DNA of 64,000 bases, from assembly GCA_032358165.1 (NCBI GenBank), contig JAALGY010000036.1, forward strand, positions 496,001-560,000, in the 5' to 3' direction. Below are positions 43,901-54,544 of this stretch, piece by piece. The DNA comes from Diplosphaera chodatii. Lineage: Eukaryota; Chlorophyta; Trebouxiophyceae; Prasiolales; Stichococcaceae. Under the pieces are notes generated by a model that did not search any database, was not told where the DNA came from, and worked only from the letters and a program-made list of their open reading frames with translations. The stretch's first letter is position 1. Each line of letters starts with the position of its first letter. The position numbers and the translations under genes were made by a program.

Positions 43901-45819
43901 GTCCGCCGCTCAGGCACAGCATATACTACAACATGATACAACATCGTTTGTGATACGTTGAGGCGAGCCCACATGTCGTCCCCGGTGTGCTGCAGCCGAT
44001 GCCGCCCGAGGGGGAACAGCCGCTGCCGGCCGAGGGGCCGCCCCACCCGCCGCCCTTCAGCCAGGCCGAGTTCCTGGACTCGCTGCAGGTGCCGCCCATC
44101 GCTTGCATAGCCCTCTGGCGTTGAAAGAGCCGCTGTCCACATCTCGATCAGACGTTGGCAGGCAGGTACCGGATGTCATTGCCTGTACACAACCTCTGCA
44201 GGCCACAAAGTTTCCGGCACCCCTGCTGGAGCGCTTTGGCAGCGCGGCCAACTGCGTCGCCTTCTACCGCCGCTTCGTGGCCTCCCCCAACTTCACATCC
44301 TGGTTCGAGCGGCGGCGGCAGGCCGCCTGGGCGTGGCAGGTGTGCCCGCCTGCCCCTCGGGCCTGATGCTGACCACACGCCAAACCCTGCCGCTGACCCC
44401 AATCGCAGCGGGGTGCCCAGCGTTACCACTCAGGGCTCACCACGCCTCACAGCTGCCAAATTAGTCTGCTGCTCTGGCAATGCTGCTCAAGCACAAATAG
44501 CGAAGCGTGCGGCGTGAACCTGCAGGAGGAGATGTGGGCGGCGGCGGTAGAGCAGCGGGGCATCGAGGGCGACGACTCCAACCCCCACCAGGTGCCTCTC
44601 AGCATCCGCTGCCTCCATTTGCATGCGAAGACGCACCTCAAATCGATGCTTTGCAGGTCCCGCCTTGGACAGCAACAGGTGCCATGACGACGGCGGCGCA
44701 TGTTCTGCTGTGTTCACCTACTGAGCCCTGCCACATGCGCCAACAACCAGCAACATGCGCATGTCCCAGCCTCTGGCACAATTCCAGCCTTCCGCATGAT
44801 CAGCCCGTCCACTAGACCCCCTCGTCTAGATGCTGTCGGCCGCCTGATGTCCATGGAGTGCCTGCGCCAAGCGCAGGGCGAGGTGGACCTGGTCGGCGAC
44901 TTCTTCGAGCTGGAGCAGCGCCTGCAGACGGCCACCGCGGCAGCCGAGCACGCCCCGCACGGCGCTCCCGCCCAGGTGCACCCACATGCACGAGCAGTTT
45001 GCCGCCAGCACAGGCGCCGAGGCTGGCATCTCGCGCCAGTGTGCCAGCAGTGTCGCCGCGCTGGCAGAGGGCAGAGGCTTGGCGGGGGGATGCCGCGCGG
45101 CTGTGCCAGGAGCACAAGGCACCGGAGGCACGTCGAACACTTTCCAAACGCATGCTGTAGTGCTTGTTATGTGGTGTGCAGGCGGCGGAGGCGCTGGCGG
45201 AAGCCAGGCGGGACATGGTGCGCGTGTTCGAGGCGATGCCGCGGGACCTGCAGCAGACGATGCTGTCGGCGCCGCGGCGCGCCGACATGCTGCACAGCCT
45301 CGGCGCCCACACCAAGGTGTGCTGCGGACGAGTGTCTGGGCTGGGTTGTCCGTCGCAGGTCGCTCGCGCCGAAGCTGCCGCCTGTGCCGCGGCGCTGTGA
45401 ACCGCATCAGTGCCTGTGCACCCACACCCATGATGCACAGTGCGTGGAAGTTGTCCGACCTGCAGCGCTTGTATGGGAAGCGCAATGCTGGCAGTAGCTG
45501 TGCTCCACAAGAAGGTAGTTGCTGTGCTCACACACTATAGGATGCACAGGCACGAACTGATCCGGCAGGGTCACAGCCTTTCAAAAGAGCAGTAAGACCG
45601 CAGCCGCCGTGTGCTTCCCATCGTTACAAAGTGTTCGACACTGCACAGGTGGCCATCCCTGGGGCGGCAGTCCTGGCCAGGCAGTCGTTCTCCGATACAC
45701 CTTCTGCGCTGGAGGCTGCAGTGGAGGCGGGACAGCGCTTCAGGCGCGGCTCAGCAAATGCGCCAAACCCAGCAGCAGTGGCAGCAGCATTGCAGCAAGT
45801 CAGGCAGAATTCCTCCTAG
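40929..45819 (+). CDS. DENND6-family (FAM116) DENN-domain Rab guanine nucleotide exchange factor
   Basis: Homologue of human DENND6A/B, exchange factors for Rab14-type GTPases in endosomal recycling. Exon 1 (40929-41075) begins MAESTDSPWLVAICSVLFDL and DVGQRIDSIVPEG, the family N-terminus. Next comes a short exon (41200-41246), then FFFRIKRRSVPLLPDG (about 41370) and FVFCRQRQDERLRRGGEQKS with VVLLSMYPYSSVLGPL (about 41725-41830). The central DENN core is WVLWELVLLAEPLMICAPTP (about 42545), ISPLPYSADFRPYFTIHDED (about 42760) and LLGVTNLYFLKALPGWPHVM across an intron. Downstream are FTELTAAFLQPF (about 43750), CVAFYRRFVASPNFTSWF (about 44255) and MVRVFEAMPRDLQQTML (about 45215). The last exon ends QVRQNSS at 45819. 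Parts between 43200 and 44600 were not fully joined. Confidence 0.88.
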
Positions 45820-46099
45820 TCCCTAGTCCCTGTGAGCCCTTCGTGGCAGGGAGCGCAAGTAGCGGAGCTGGGCACGGAGATAGACTTAACATGTTTTGGC
45901 AGGTGTGGCATACCACGCCGCTCTGCTTTCGGAACAGCATTGCATCAATCGGCACGCTCAGATTATGCTGCAGGTTACCGCTGCACAAATATCGCTGATG
46001 TTGTAAGTATATATTTCAAGTACTTGATTGTCAACAGCGTGACCCTGAAGTTGTTAATGCTTGCTGAACTGGTCGTGGCAATGAATACGTCGCAATGCA
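45820..46099. other. Convergent spacer between DENND6 and the GNAT gene
   Basis: 280 bp between two stop codons that face each other; AT-rich relative to coding DNA. It should contain both 3' UTRs. Nothing else is recognised. Confidence 0.4.
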
Positions 46100-48438
46100 T
46101 CACAAGTCCTTGCTGTATATCAGGCAGTACCACTCATGTGTGTCAGTTCTTCTGTACAGTGGCAGTGGCTCATGCTGCGGCCGTGCTATGCATGCGACAA
46201 AGAATGGCCGCAGTCGGACAGCCCGCAGCAGGGCGCTCTCTATGACAGCTGCCGAGCTGCCCATGATGCAGGCGACATGTCGGGGCGGCAACCCAGCTGG
46301 GGTGGGCACCATGGGCGTCATGACGATCACGCCTCCCACCCTCTTCCGCTGGTGATCTGGGCTGAAGCCATTGCTGGCGGGTTGATCTGCTGATGCAGAT
46401 GTTGCGTGCTTGCCATTGCAAGCCAAGCTACCATCTGTTGGCATCTGAACGTCCTGACCCTGTTCGTCCAGCACGAGCACTTCGCACGCCTGAGCAGCAC
46501 AGCACACTGGCTCAGCCATGCAAGGTCAGCAGCTTGCAAGCCAACCGGCGGAGACCATGAATTCGAGTGTCCAGATAACAATAGCCAAGCAGTACTTGCC
46601 TCCAAGGCTGCCTTCACTTCGCCGCTGTCCACCGCGAGCGGTGCATAGTAGAAAGGGACATAGCACCTGCAGCCAGGCGTAACAGCATGCAAAGCTGCCT
46701 CCGCCAGTGCCTTTCTCCCGATTCATACTGCCAACGCAGTGTGTGCTGCGCCAGATGCCGCACCTTGCTGCTTGCGACGCAGGCAGCGGCAATGGCTGCA
46801 GCTGCTCCTGTAGCCTGGTGACGTGCCTCCGAAGGTCCGGCAGGGCCGTGCAGACCTGCAGCCGCGAACATGACCGGTTGCTGGCAGCAACGCCATCGTC
46901 GCAGTCTTCATCTCAACCTGCCATGTCTGGGTACTCAAGCCCACTCACATGTGCAGCACAGAGCACCTGCCAGCGGTCCACAAGTGCCAGTGCTGCGGGC
47001 GTGTGCAGGGCATCGGCTGCGCCGTCAACACGGGACACGACCGAGGTGGCAGATCCGTCCTGCTGCAGGGCATCCAGCTGCTTTGGCCACATGTCCAGCA
47101 CTTGCTGCACCTGCAGAAGCTAGGCCATCCATGTCTGGATTGACTCTGTTCTTCCCGCGGGAGCACAGATCGTGCAGTCCAGTCAGGACCCTGTTTTCTG
47201 GGCGCTGTACAGCTGAATGCAGGAGTGCAGCAGCTGATTCGTCATGTGAGTACGACTGCGGTGCCCTTGGTACTGTCACGACTTCTGCCTTGATGGTGGC
47301 GCCTGCTGACACGTGACAGATCGCTCTCTGCACATGAGGCAGCACACCTGCCAGCCCTGCTTTGCCAGAATAGACTGCATGGCTTTATTTGCTGTGATGG
47401 TGGCCGTCTGCAGGGTACTAACGCCCTGCAGGTCCCGCGATGCCGCCTCCGCTGCCTCCTGCTATCATACAGCGGGTGGCGGCATGTTTGCACACCGTGG
47501 CACAGGAATGCTGCTCACAAGTGGCAAGTATGCTGACGGCAGGAGCAGCAAGTTGGCAACCTACGGCTTTGCTTTTACGGAACGCCATTAAGGTGCAACA
47601 GCTGACCGTCAGACGGGCGCCAATGCCGCAGCCGAAGTGCTGCGGATGGACACGCAACCCCATCAGGAATGCGGAGTCCAGCTGCCGTTCCACACAAACT
47701 GCACCGTGAACGAGAAAGTGAACTGGCCAAGCCCCAATGAGGTGCAGCTGTGCACTCGTCGTAGTCATTGGCTTGCCGCTTCCGTGCACATGCTTAATTG
47801 GCTCACCAATCCCCAATACTGTTCGCTCCTCTGCCGCCTCCAGCACCCGCACAACCGTGTGGGCGCTCCGAGAGTACTGCAGCAAATTGTCTGGCAAGTA
47901 ATCGTGGCCGCCATACACGTCCTTGCAGATGAACTGGATCTGGGCATGGTGTGCTGCATGGTTGTAGGGAACCAGACGCGTGGTGGCCATGAGCATGGCC
48001 CCGTCAGCGACGGCCTGCAGCTGCTGATTGTCAAGGCTGGACAGGCAAGTGCATTGCCAAGACGAGGCACCCAATGGCGGTGTGGATGTTTGCGTGCGCA
48101 GTGTATGCAGCGATGCAGTGATGAGTGCTCTTGGCACATCATATGGCAGCATCTGGCATCCGGCCAGCTTCCTCTGCAGCTCCCCTCGCACGCTCTCAGC
48201 ATGGTCACCCTGCGCAACAACCCGCTTGCCAGCACATTTCATGTACCCGGTGTGAGCAGATCGTGCGTTGCAGCAGTTTACGGCCGTGTCGAGCGCATGG
48301 TTTGCGCATCAACTGGGAGCTTGCAGGAGTGAGCAGGTCGCTTGCGCCTGCGGTGGTCAGCAAGGTGCATCTGGACACGAGGACCTCTACAGATCGCAAC
48401 ATGCGTGCCAGCTGCTCGCGCTGCCACCTCAATGCCAT
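46100..48438 (-). CDS. GNAT N-acetyltransferase resembling NAT16 / histidine N-acetyltransferase, with C-terminal extension
   Basis: Predicted acetyl-CoA-dependent N-acetyltransferase. The start ATG at 48438 gives MALRWQREQLARMLRSVE, followed in phase by GDHAESVRGELQRKLAGC. The most diagnostic segment, CKDVYGGHDYLPDNLLQ (about 47920-47880), matches the KDIYGGLDYLP block of vertebrate histidine acetyltransferase and NAT16. LDSAFLMGLRVHPQHFGCGI (about 47685-47625) is the GNAT acetyl-CoA loop region, with GCGIGA in place of the usual R/Q-x-x-G-x-G/A. ASRDLQGVSTLQTATITANK fits GNAT motif B. A long extension follows, including VQQVLDMWPKQLDALQQ, CYVPFYYAPLAVDSGEVKAA and GGVIVMTPMVPTPAGLPPRH, ending at 46100. 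One intron (46490-46609) has a GC donor (GAG|GCAAGT). Substrate is inferred only by family and several internal exon joins are approximate. Confidence 0.72.
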
Positions 48439-48603
48439 CGGTGGCTCAAAGGTAGCAGTCGTGGTCACCAGGCATCATGCGCCCAGCTGTACTGCGGCAC
48501 ATGTGTCTCTGGGCATACCGGGCCTTCCTGGCATTTGCAGGTCCAGCAGGCCTTGAAACCCTTCACGGCGCGGAGCAGAGCCCAGCGACGGCATCTACCG
48601 ACA
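48439..48603. promoter_or_regulatory. Compact divergent promoter region (GNAT / glutathionyl-hydroquinone reductase)
   Basis: Only 165 bp separate the two outward start codons as modelled. A shared bidirectional promoter is therefore likely. No defined factor site was recognised. Confidence 0.45.
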
Positions 48604-51139
48604 ATGGCAGCTGCAAAGGATGGTGCGTGTGGTTCCGCACCGGGGGACATGGCCACCTGATGGGTGCATGATGTCCTGCACATACTTGCTGAGCAGCTGT
48701 TGAACCTGAATAGTAAGCCATAGTTCCCATGTGGCAGACTCACAAGGCGGGTTGAGGCTGCTGGAGTGGACAGGCAGCCTGGTGCCACAGGGTGTCCTCG
48801 TCAAAGGTGCGCCAAGAGCGCTTTGGGCACAGCTGCTGCTGGAACCGCTGCACGTGGCTGGAGCGCGGTGACAGCGCAGCCAGTCGCTGGTCCCAAAGTC
48901 GGCATGCTGATGCTGGTGGTACATGCAACAGTAGGACGTTGGTTTTGCCAAGGCGACGAACCAGGCTGGCCGTGAACTCAATGTCTGAGGCCGTGCCCCA
49001 GGCGCCAAGACGACGTGGCGCACGCTGTGGAAGACGTTCATGCAGGAGCTAGCGCCGCAGTCCAAGGACGGTGAGTACGCGCGCCCCTCCTACGACCTGC
49101 GCGGTCGCATCGGCAGCGCTGAGTTCCCGGTGCGCTGCGCAGCTGCTGTTTGGCACTGGGCGCCCATCCAGAGTGCCAGAAAGTCTCGCACCCCAGGTTT
49201 GCCGTGCACACCTGCATGCCACTCTGGAGATAGCCTGTCATCAACTTGACCGTTAATGCCTGCACGACTTGGGTCTCTAACTTGCACTGACGCAGGAAGA
49301 GGCGGGGCGGTACGCTGTGTTCGTGGGCAATGCGTGCCCCTGGTGCCACCGCGTGCTGCTGGCGCTCATACTGCGGGGCCTGCTGCCCGCCGTGCAGATA
49401 GTCCCCATGGCAGACGACCCGGAGCGCGCCTCCCGAGGTGCTCCAAGACTCTCACCCTTTGATACAGCAGCACTGGCTTTGCACATGGTTGATGATGCGG
49501 CATGTCGCCGTGTGTCTGCAGGCGGCTGGGTGTTTGATGCACCGGACCCCGTCTTCGGCTGCCGGGACTTGCGGTGTGTCTCGTCTCTTGGCCGGGAGCC
49601 CGAAATGGCTGCGATGCTTTCCCTGCCATTGCACGCCAGCAGCTGCAACTCGTAGCTCTGTGCGCTGCCACAAATCATGCCAACTAGCCAAGGTGGCCCC
49701 CTGCCAGCAAGCGATGTGCCAGTAAGCGAACGATGTCAGCACCTGGACGTCTGCCCTGCAGGGAGGTGTACGAGCTGTGCCAGCCGGGGTTCAGGGGGCG
49801 GTGCACTGCGCCGTTGGTGGTGGACCGGCACCAGCGCCGCCTCGTCTCCAACGAGTCCTCAGACATGGTCCGCATGCTCAACTCCTTCCAGGTGGGGCGC
49901 ATGGCGCGCTGTGTTGACAGCGCCAGTGGTGCGCTTCGTAACCCTGTTTGAGCTCCTGCCATGTCCAGCAAGTCCAATGGTATCGTTCCTGATCTGTTGT
50001 CAGCGAGCAGTCGTGACGCTCATGCCCAGGTTCATGCCCCAGGCATGCTGCCACCGGTGCCACCGTTGATGCTCCACATATGCTCGGCATGTCCCAATGC
50101 CCATCGCAACACACCTGCTGAGCATGATGATGCCTGTGCCTTCACTTTCACAATGCTGCGTGCGACTTGCAGCTGCCGGGCACCACCAGCGATGTGGACC
50201 TGGCGCCACAGCAGCTGCTGCCGCAGATCGACAGCCTCAACGACCTTGTATACAATCAGGTGACAGATACTGTCAGATTCGCTCTATATTGTGCGTAGGT
50301 TGCACTGTGCATGCAAATGGCAGTACACATCATACCCATGCCAGCTGACTCCTGAGGATGCTCTTGGGCATCTGCAGATCAACAATGGGGTGTACAAGAG
50401 CGGGTTTGCGACGACGCAAGTCGGCTATGACCGTGCACAGCAGGGACTGTATGCAGCACTCAACGAGGTGGAATCACGCCTGCAGAGCAGCCGTTTCCTG
50501 CTGGGCGACAGGTGCGCCCCCATGACACTGATTTTGCAGATATTTAAGTCCTGTGGACCGGCCCTTGACCGTGCCTACATCACCCGAAGAGAATAAACAG
50601 CATTGACTTCCTCCCAACATTTGCGCAGGTTTACCGAGGCAGATCTTCGGCTGTACCCCACCATCATTCGGTATGACTCGGTGTACACGACACTGTTCCG
50701 GTGCGCCCGGCGGCGCGTGTCGGACTACCCCGCCCTCGCACGCTGGCGCCAGGATGTGTACAACCTGCACGTGCCAGCTGCTGGCATGCAGGTGCCTATC
50801 ATCAGGCCATGGGTTGACGTCGCGCAGATCCTAACACTATGCAATGCATTTGATATTGGACAACATGACCTGTCAAGTGTCAATGCTGACGACTGAGGGG
50901 CAGATGTACTGACCAACATACTTGATCTTTTTCCTTGGCAACAGATCAGGGACAGCTTTGACCTGCCCGACGCCATGCGCAGCTACTTCCTGCAGCTGTT
51001 CCCGCTGAACCCCAGCGCGATCGTGCCTTCAGGGCCTACGCTGCAGGACTTGGGGTTGGAGGGTGCTCCTGCGGGCCACTCTGACAGCGGCGAGGCGTTC
51101 CATCGGCAGCAAGCGGCGCAGCCTGTGATTGCTGCTTGA
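48604..51139 (+). CDS. Glutathionyl-hydroquinone reductase (Xi-class glutathione transferase, ECM4/YqjG family), 9 exons, 349 aa
   Basis: Reduces glutathionylated hydroquinones using glutathione. Phase-consistent exons: 48604-48622 (only MAAAKD plus one base), 49002-49129, 49295-49436, 49522-49573, 49762-49891, 50173-50259, 50378-50511, 50629-50791, 50945-51139. Family landmarks are KTFMQELAPQSKDGEYARPS, the active-site segment FVGNACPWCHRVLLAL, GGWVFDAPDPVFGC, LVSNESSDMVRMLNSF, NNGVYKSGFATTQVGYD, RFTEADLRLYPTIIRYDSVY and DYPALARWRQDVYNL. The first Cys of CPWCHR is the expected catalytic residue. The usual form is CPWAHR, so a second Cys three residues on is notable. The tail (QDLGLEGAPAGHSDSGEAF) is a short C-terminal extension. 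No clear targeting peptide precedes the domain; cytosolic location is the default. Confidence 0.92.
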
Positions 51140-52140
51140 GTGCACCTAATTGCGCCTGCATTGCTCGGCCATTACTTATTCAAATCTGGTCGGAACGCAT
51201 CAGCACACCGTGTAGCTAGTGACAAAGCATGCTGTGAAGGTCTAGCGGCACTGTGCGTGCCAGGCTTGTTGCTGCGCTTGTAACAGCTGCTGCCAATTGC
51301 CGTTAACGCGGGTGTTTAACATGCCATCCTGCTTCCACCTGCGTGCTCGAGAGGGTCGGACTGTATCGAGCAGCACCGATGGGTGCAAGGCATGCACATC
51401 CTGCATCCAGCATCCATGATGAGGCTCCTGCAACCTTGCTGCAGTCAGCAGCTGCTTGCATGTTTGCGAGACGTCATGCGCACAGCATCTCCGAATTGGT
51501 TGCGGCATTGCAACCAGGCAATCAGGCCCAGGAGCACCGTCGGCGGAATATTGCGTGACTTTGAAATTTTGTCATCGTCTCAGGAGCCGTTGCATGTGCG
51601 AGGTAACAGGTAGGGGTCTGATACGTAGTAAGTACCGTCCAGCACTCATGAGATCACAAGTGCATGCTTGAAGGTGCTTGCAAACAGAACGCCTTGCATT
51701 CGGTGTTCAGTGCACTTTCCATGCTGCGCACGCTGCCATGCATGGCAGTGCGGTTGGCACCCAGCGATGCAGATCGCAGCTGCACAACAGCTTTTGCCTT
51801 GCAGATTACAGTGTACTCCTAAGCTGACACGACATACGGGCTGATCCTCAGTACGGTGCGTTTCCCCAATCGTTCATTGCAGCCGCACCCTGCGATATGT
51901 CGACATGCATGTGCAGTCTGCTCTGCAAAACATCGCGTAGCACCTCCATCCATGAGGACACCGTCTGCAGGGCACAACATCCCAATCAATCTGCACACAC
52001 CGACGCAATGCGGCACCCACGCACCCATGTATGGTCGTCCTGCTGCTCTGCATCACCCTAAGCATTCTGCTTCATCTTTTGCGCGCTCTGATCATACTTG
52101 CACGTACATAGGGGCGTGTCAGTGTCGAAGCTTAGTGCTC
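51140..52140. other. 1-kb region upstream of F-box/LRR gene 1
   Basis: No domain-bearing exon is visible. Pieces match the region upstream of F-box/LRR gene 2, so this segment is part of the duplicated unit. Shared blocks include GGCGGAATATTGCGTGA (51542-51558) and a block around TTGCCTTGCAG (about 51793-51803). The open frame into the F-box exon extends back to 51856. A first exon or spliced 5' UTR could be here. Confidence 0.5.
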
Positions 52141-54544
52141 ATGCAACCGACTGCTTCTCTGCAGATCCAAATGAACCACATTGGGGACGACCTGCTTTCA
52201 GAAGTCTTCAGGAGGCTACTGTCCCTGCGTGACAGGTGAACAGTACCAGCTCCATGCACAGCAAGTCGCTCTCTTTAGGAAGCTGACATTATCTAAATGG
52301 TCAACATACCTTTGGCATGTGTGCAATGCAGGGCACGCCTTGCGTCTGTCTGTCGCCATTGGCGCAAAGTTTCAAAGGACACCCATGCAGCGATCGTCTG
52401 GCAGAACGTCTGGATCGATGAGTCCGACATTGGCGACGAGATGACCGAGAAGTATGCAAGCATGCTGCGCTGGTGTGGCGCCCACGGCTGCCACATCAGG
52501 GATCTGCACCTTCGGGTAGGGTACATCGATCCAGAGGTGCGCAGGCGCGCTGATTAGCGTGATCCTTGAGCTTCACACATGCCCTACTCGCCCTGCAGTG
52601 AACACTGTGCACAGCTGCACACTCCTTGCCAGGCTTGCCAAGGCTTAATCCTGAGCCAAACAAACTGTATGCATGCACGCACTTGCAGAATGGATTTCCT
52701 GATACCGTCGACAGCCGTCCTCTCATTGAACTTGCCGGCATACTGTTTGCCAGCGGCACACGCCTGCAACACCTGGACGTGGACCCACACTTTGGCCTCT
52801 CCCATGCCCAGCTGCCGTGCGAACTTATCAACATGACCTCCCAAATTTCAGCCCTTCAGCGGCTGACTATGGTACTCCCTGAGAACCGTAATATCAGGAC
52901 ACTTGCAGAGTGCATCGGCAGCCTACACCAGCTGAAGGTATTTGCGCTTGCCTCGCGGCTGTTGTTCATGCGTGCGCTGATTGCTCAGACATCACGGGCA
53001 GTTGCAGGGTGCAATTTAGCCAACTTTGCCAGACAGATGCCATGATACCGTCATACAATGATACAAGATATGCTAAATTGGTTGCCCACTGGTTCTCTCC
53101 AATAGGTCGCTCACCTGGAACACTCATATCTCGAGGCTGTGGACTGCACTGACGGCAAAGCAGCAGAGTCCCTCGTCATTGCCATGTGCCGCTGCCGGCT
53201 GCTGACAGAGCTGACACTCAAGGGCATGTGCCTGCGGTGCGCATTGTTGTTCCGGCTGCAATCGTCTCACCCTGCAGCTGGCTGTGCATGCATCGTGGAA
53301 CCTGCCAAGCCGACACTCCGCCTTCAGACGAAGCAAACTGCAATGGCAGGGTGCGCTTCACCGTGCAGGAAGCTTCCAGCAGAGCTGTCCGCAGCCACCC
53401 GGCTGACATCCCTGGTGCTGAGCGACCCGGATGTCACTCAGCTCAGCGATGCAGCCGATGCACTGCCTTGCAGCCTGCAGCGGCTGCGGCTCACTGAGGA
53501 TTTCAATGACGACTTTGATGGTGATGCAGCAGACAGTTGTCAGTATACCACGCTGCCATGGGACTTTGATGGCCTGGTCGGCCTGCAGCAGCTGCAGGTC
53601 ACGGTGCGCAGCTTCAACCCGCCCTTCATGCCAACCGGGTGGGTATGTCGACTTGTTCTGAGCAAGCTCACTTTTCACAATGCATGCTGATGCCAGCAAA
53701 GGTAACATCGCATGCATGTCACACTGACATCGAGCTTCCACTCCAGGCTCACGAGCCTTCGACTTGAGGTTCCGGCGGGCCACGGTAATGAATTCGATGA
53801 TGCCGAGTTCTTGTTCTGGGGTATATCTGGACTGAAGTGTCTGGAGGAGCTGCACCTCAAGGGATTCTCTGAGGACAGCTTATGGCCAGAGGCCATGGCC
53901 GATTCGCTACAGTATCTGCGCCGCCTGCGAGCGCTGGTGAGTCGCGAACAGAGTTTGTCCCAAGCTCATATTGACTGACACTTTGCAGAGCTTGCCGACA
54001 CACTGACACCGACTGTCACCCGATAACTTGCACGAGAACCACGCACTGCTTCATGTTGCAGGGTTTTGACACATGCGGCTTGACAGAGTCTTCTGCGACA
54101 GAAATCCTGATAGAAATCCTGCCGCAGCTGACCCTGCTGAGCCTGCGCAACTGCCATCTGACCACGCTGGCAGATGCGCTGCCGTCAGATGCTGTGCACA
54201 ACTTGCGGGTCCTGGACCTCAGCGGGAATCCTCTGGGCCGGCCGCCAAATGCACATATGGCCAAGTGGTCGCCTGCAAACCTGGAGGCATTCAGCGCTGG
54301 CAACTGGGCAAGCCTGGAGATCCTGGGCATCAGGCCCCTGGCCCCGGGCAAAGTCACGCGCGGGCTGACAAACACGGCCAAGGCGCTGAAGCAGCTGCTG
54401 CAGCGGCAGGCTGCTGCTGCGCAGCCGCCGCGGCCGCCGCCAGCTGTGCTCTGTTCCGAGCCTACGCTACGTGGCGTGATCCTCATGCCCGAGAAGCTGT
54501 TGCGACCCGCGGATGGGCTGGCGGTGGTGGACGACAGTCTTTAG
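52141..54544 (+). CDS. F-box/leucine-rich-repeat protein, tandem copy 1
   Basis: Predicted SCF ubiquitin-ligase substrate receptor. The F-box spans two exons: IGDDLLSEVFRRLLSLRDR, then RARLASVCRHWRKVSKDTHA after an intron starting at 52219. The next segment is SMLRWCGAHGCHIRDLHLRV. Leucine-rich repeats follow: RPLIELAGILFASGTRLQHL, LTMVLPENRNIRTLAECI, LCKLPAELSAATRLTSLVL-type units, SLQRLRLTEDFNDDFDGD, LTSLRLEVPAGHGNEFDD and GLKCLEELHLKGFSEDSLWP. The final exon (about 54061-54544) holds LTLLSLRNCHLTTLADALP, LRVLDLSGNPLGRPPNAH and a conserved tail with QRQAAAAQPPRPPPAVL. The start could be ATG 52141 (MQPTASLQIQMNHIGDD) or 52171. The copy-2 equivalent starts MRLQINGLGND, so the 52141 version aligns better. 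Target unknown. Confidence 0.83.

Noticed and set aside
44812..45531. Long minus-strand open frame (239 codons)
   Set aside because: Antisense shadow of DENND6 C-terminal exons; Arg/Ala/Pro-rich with no motif.
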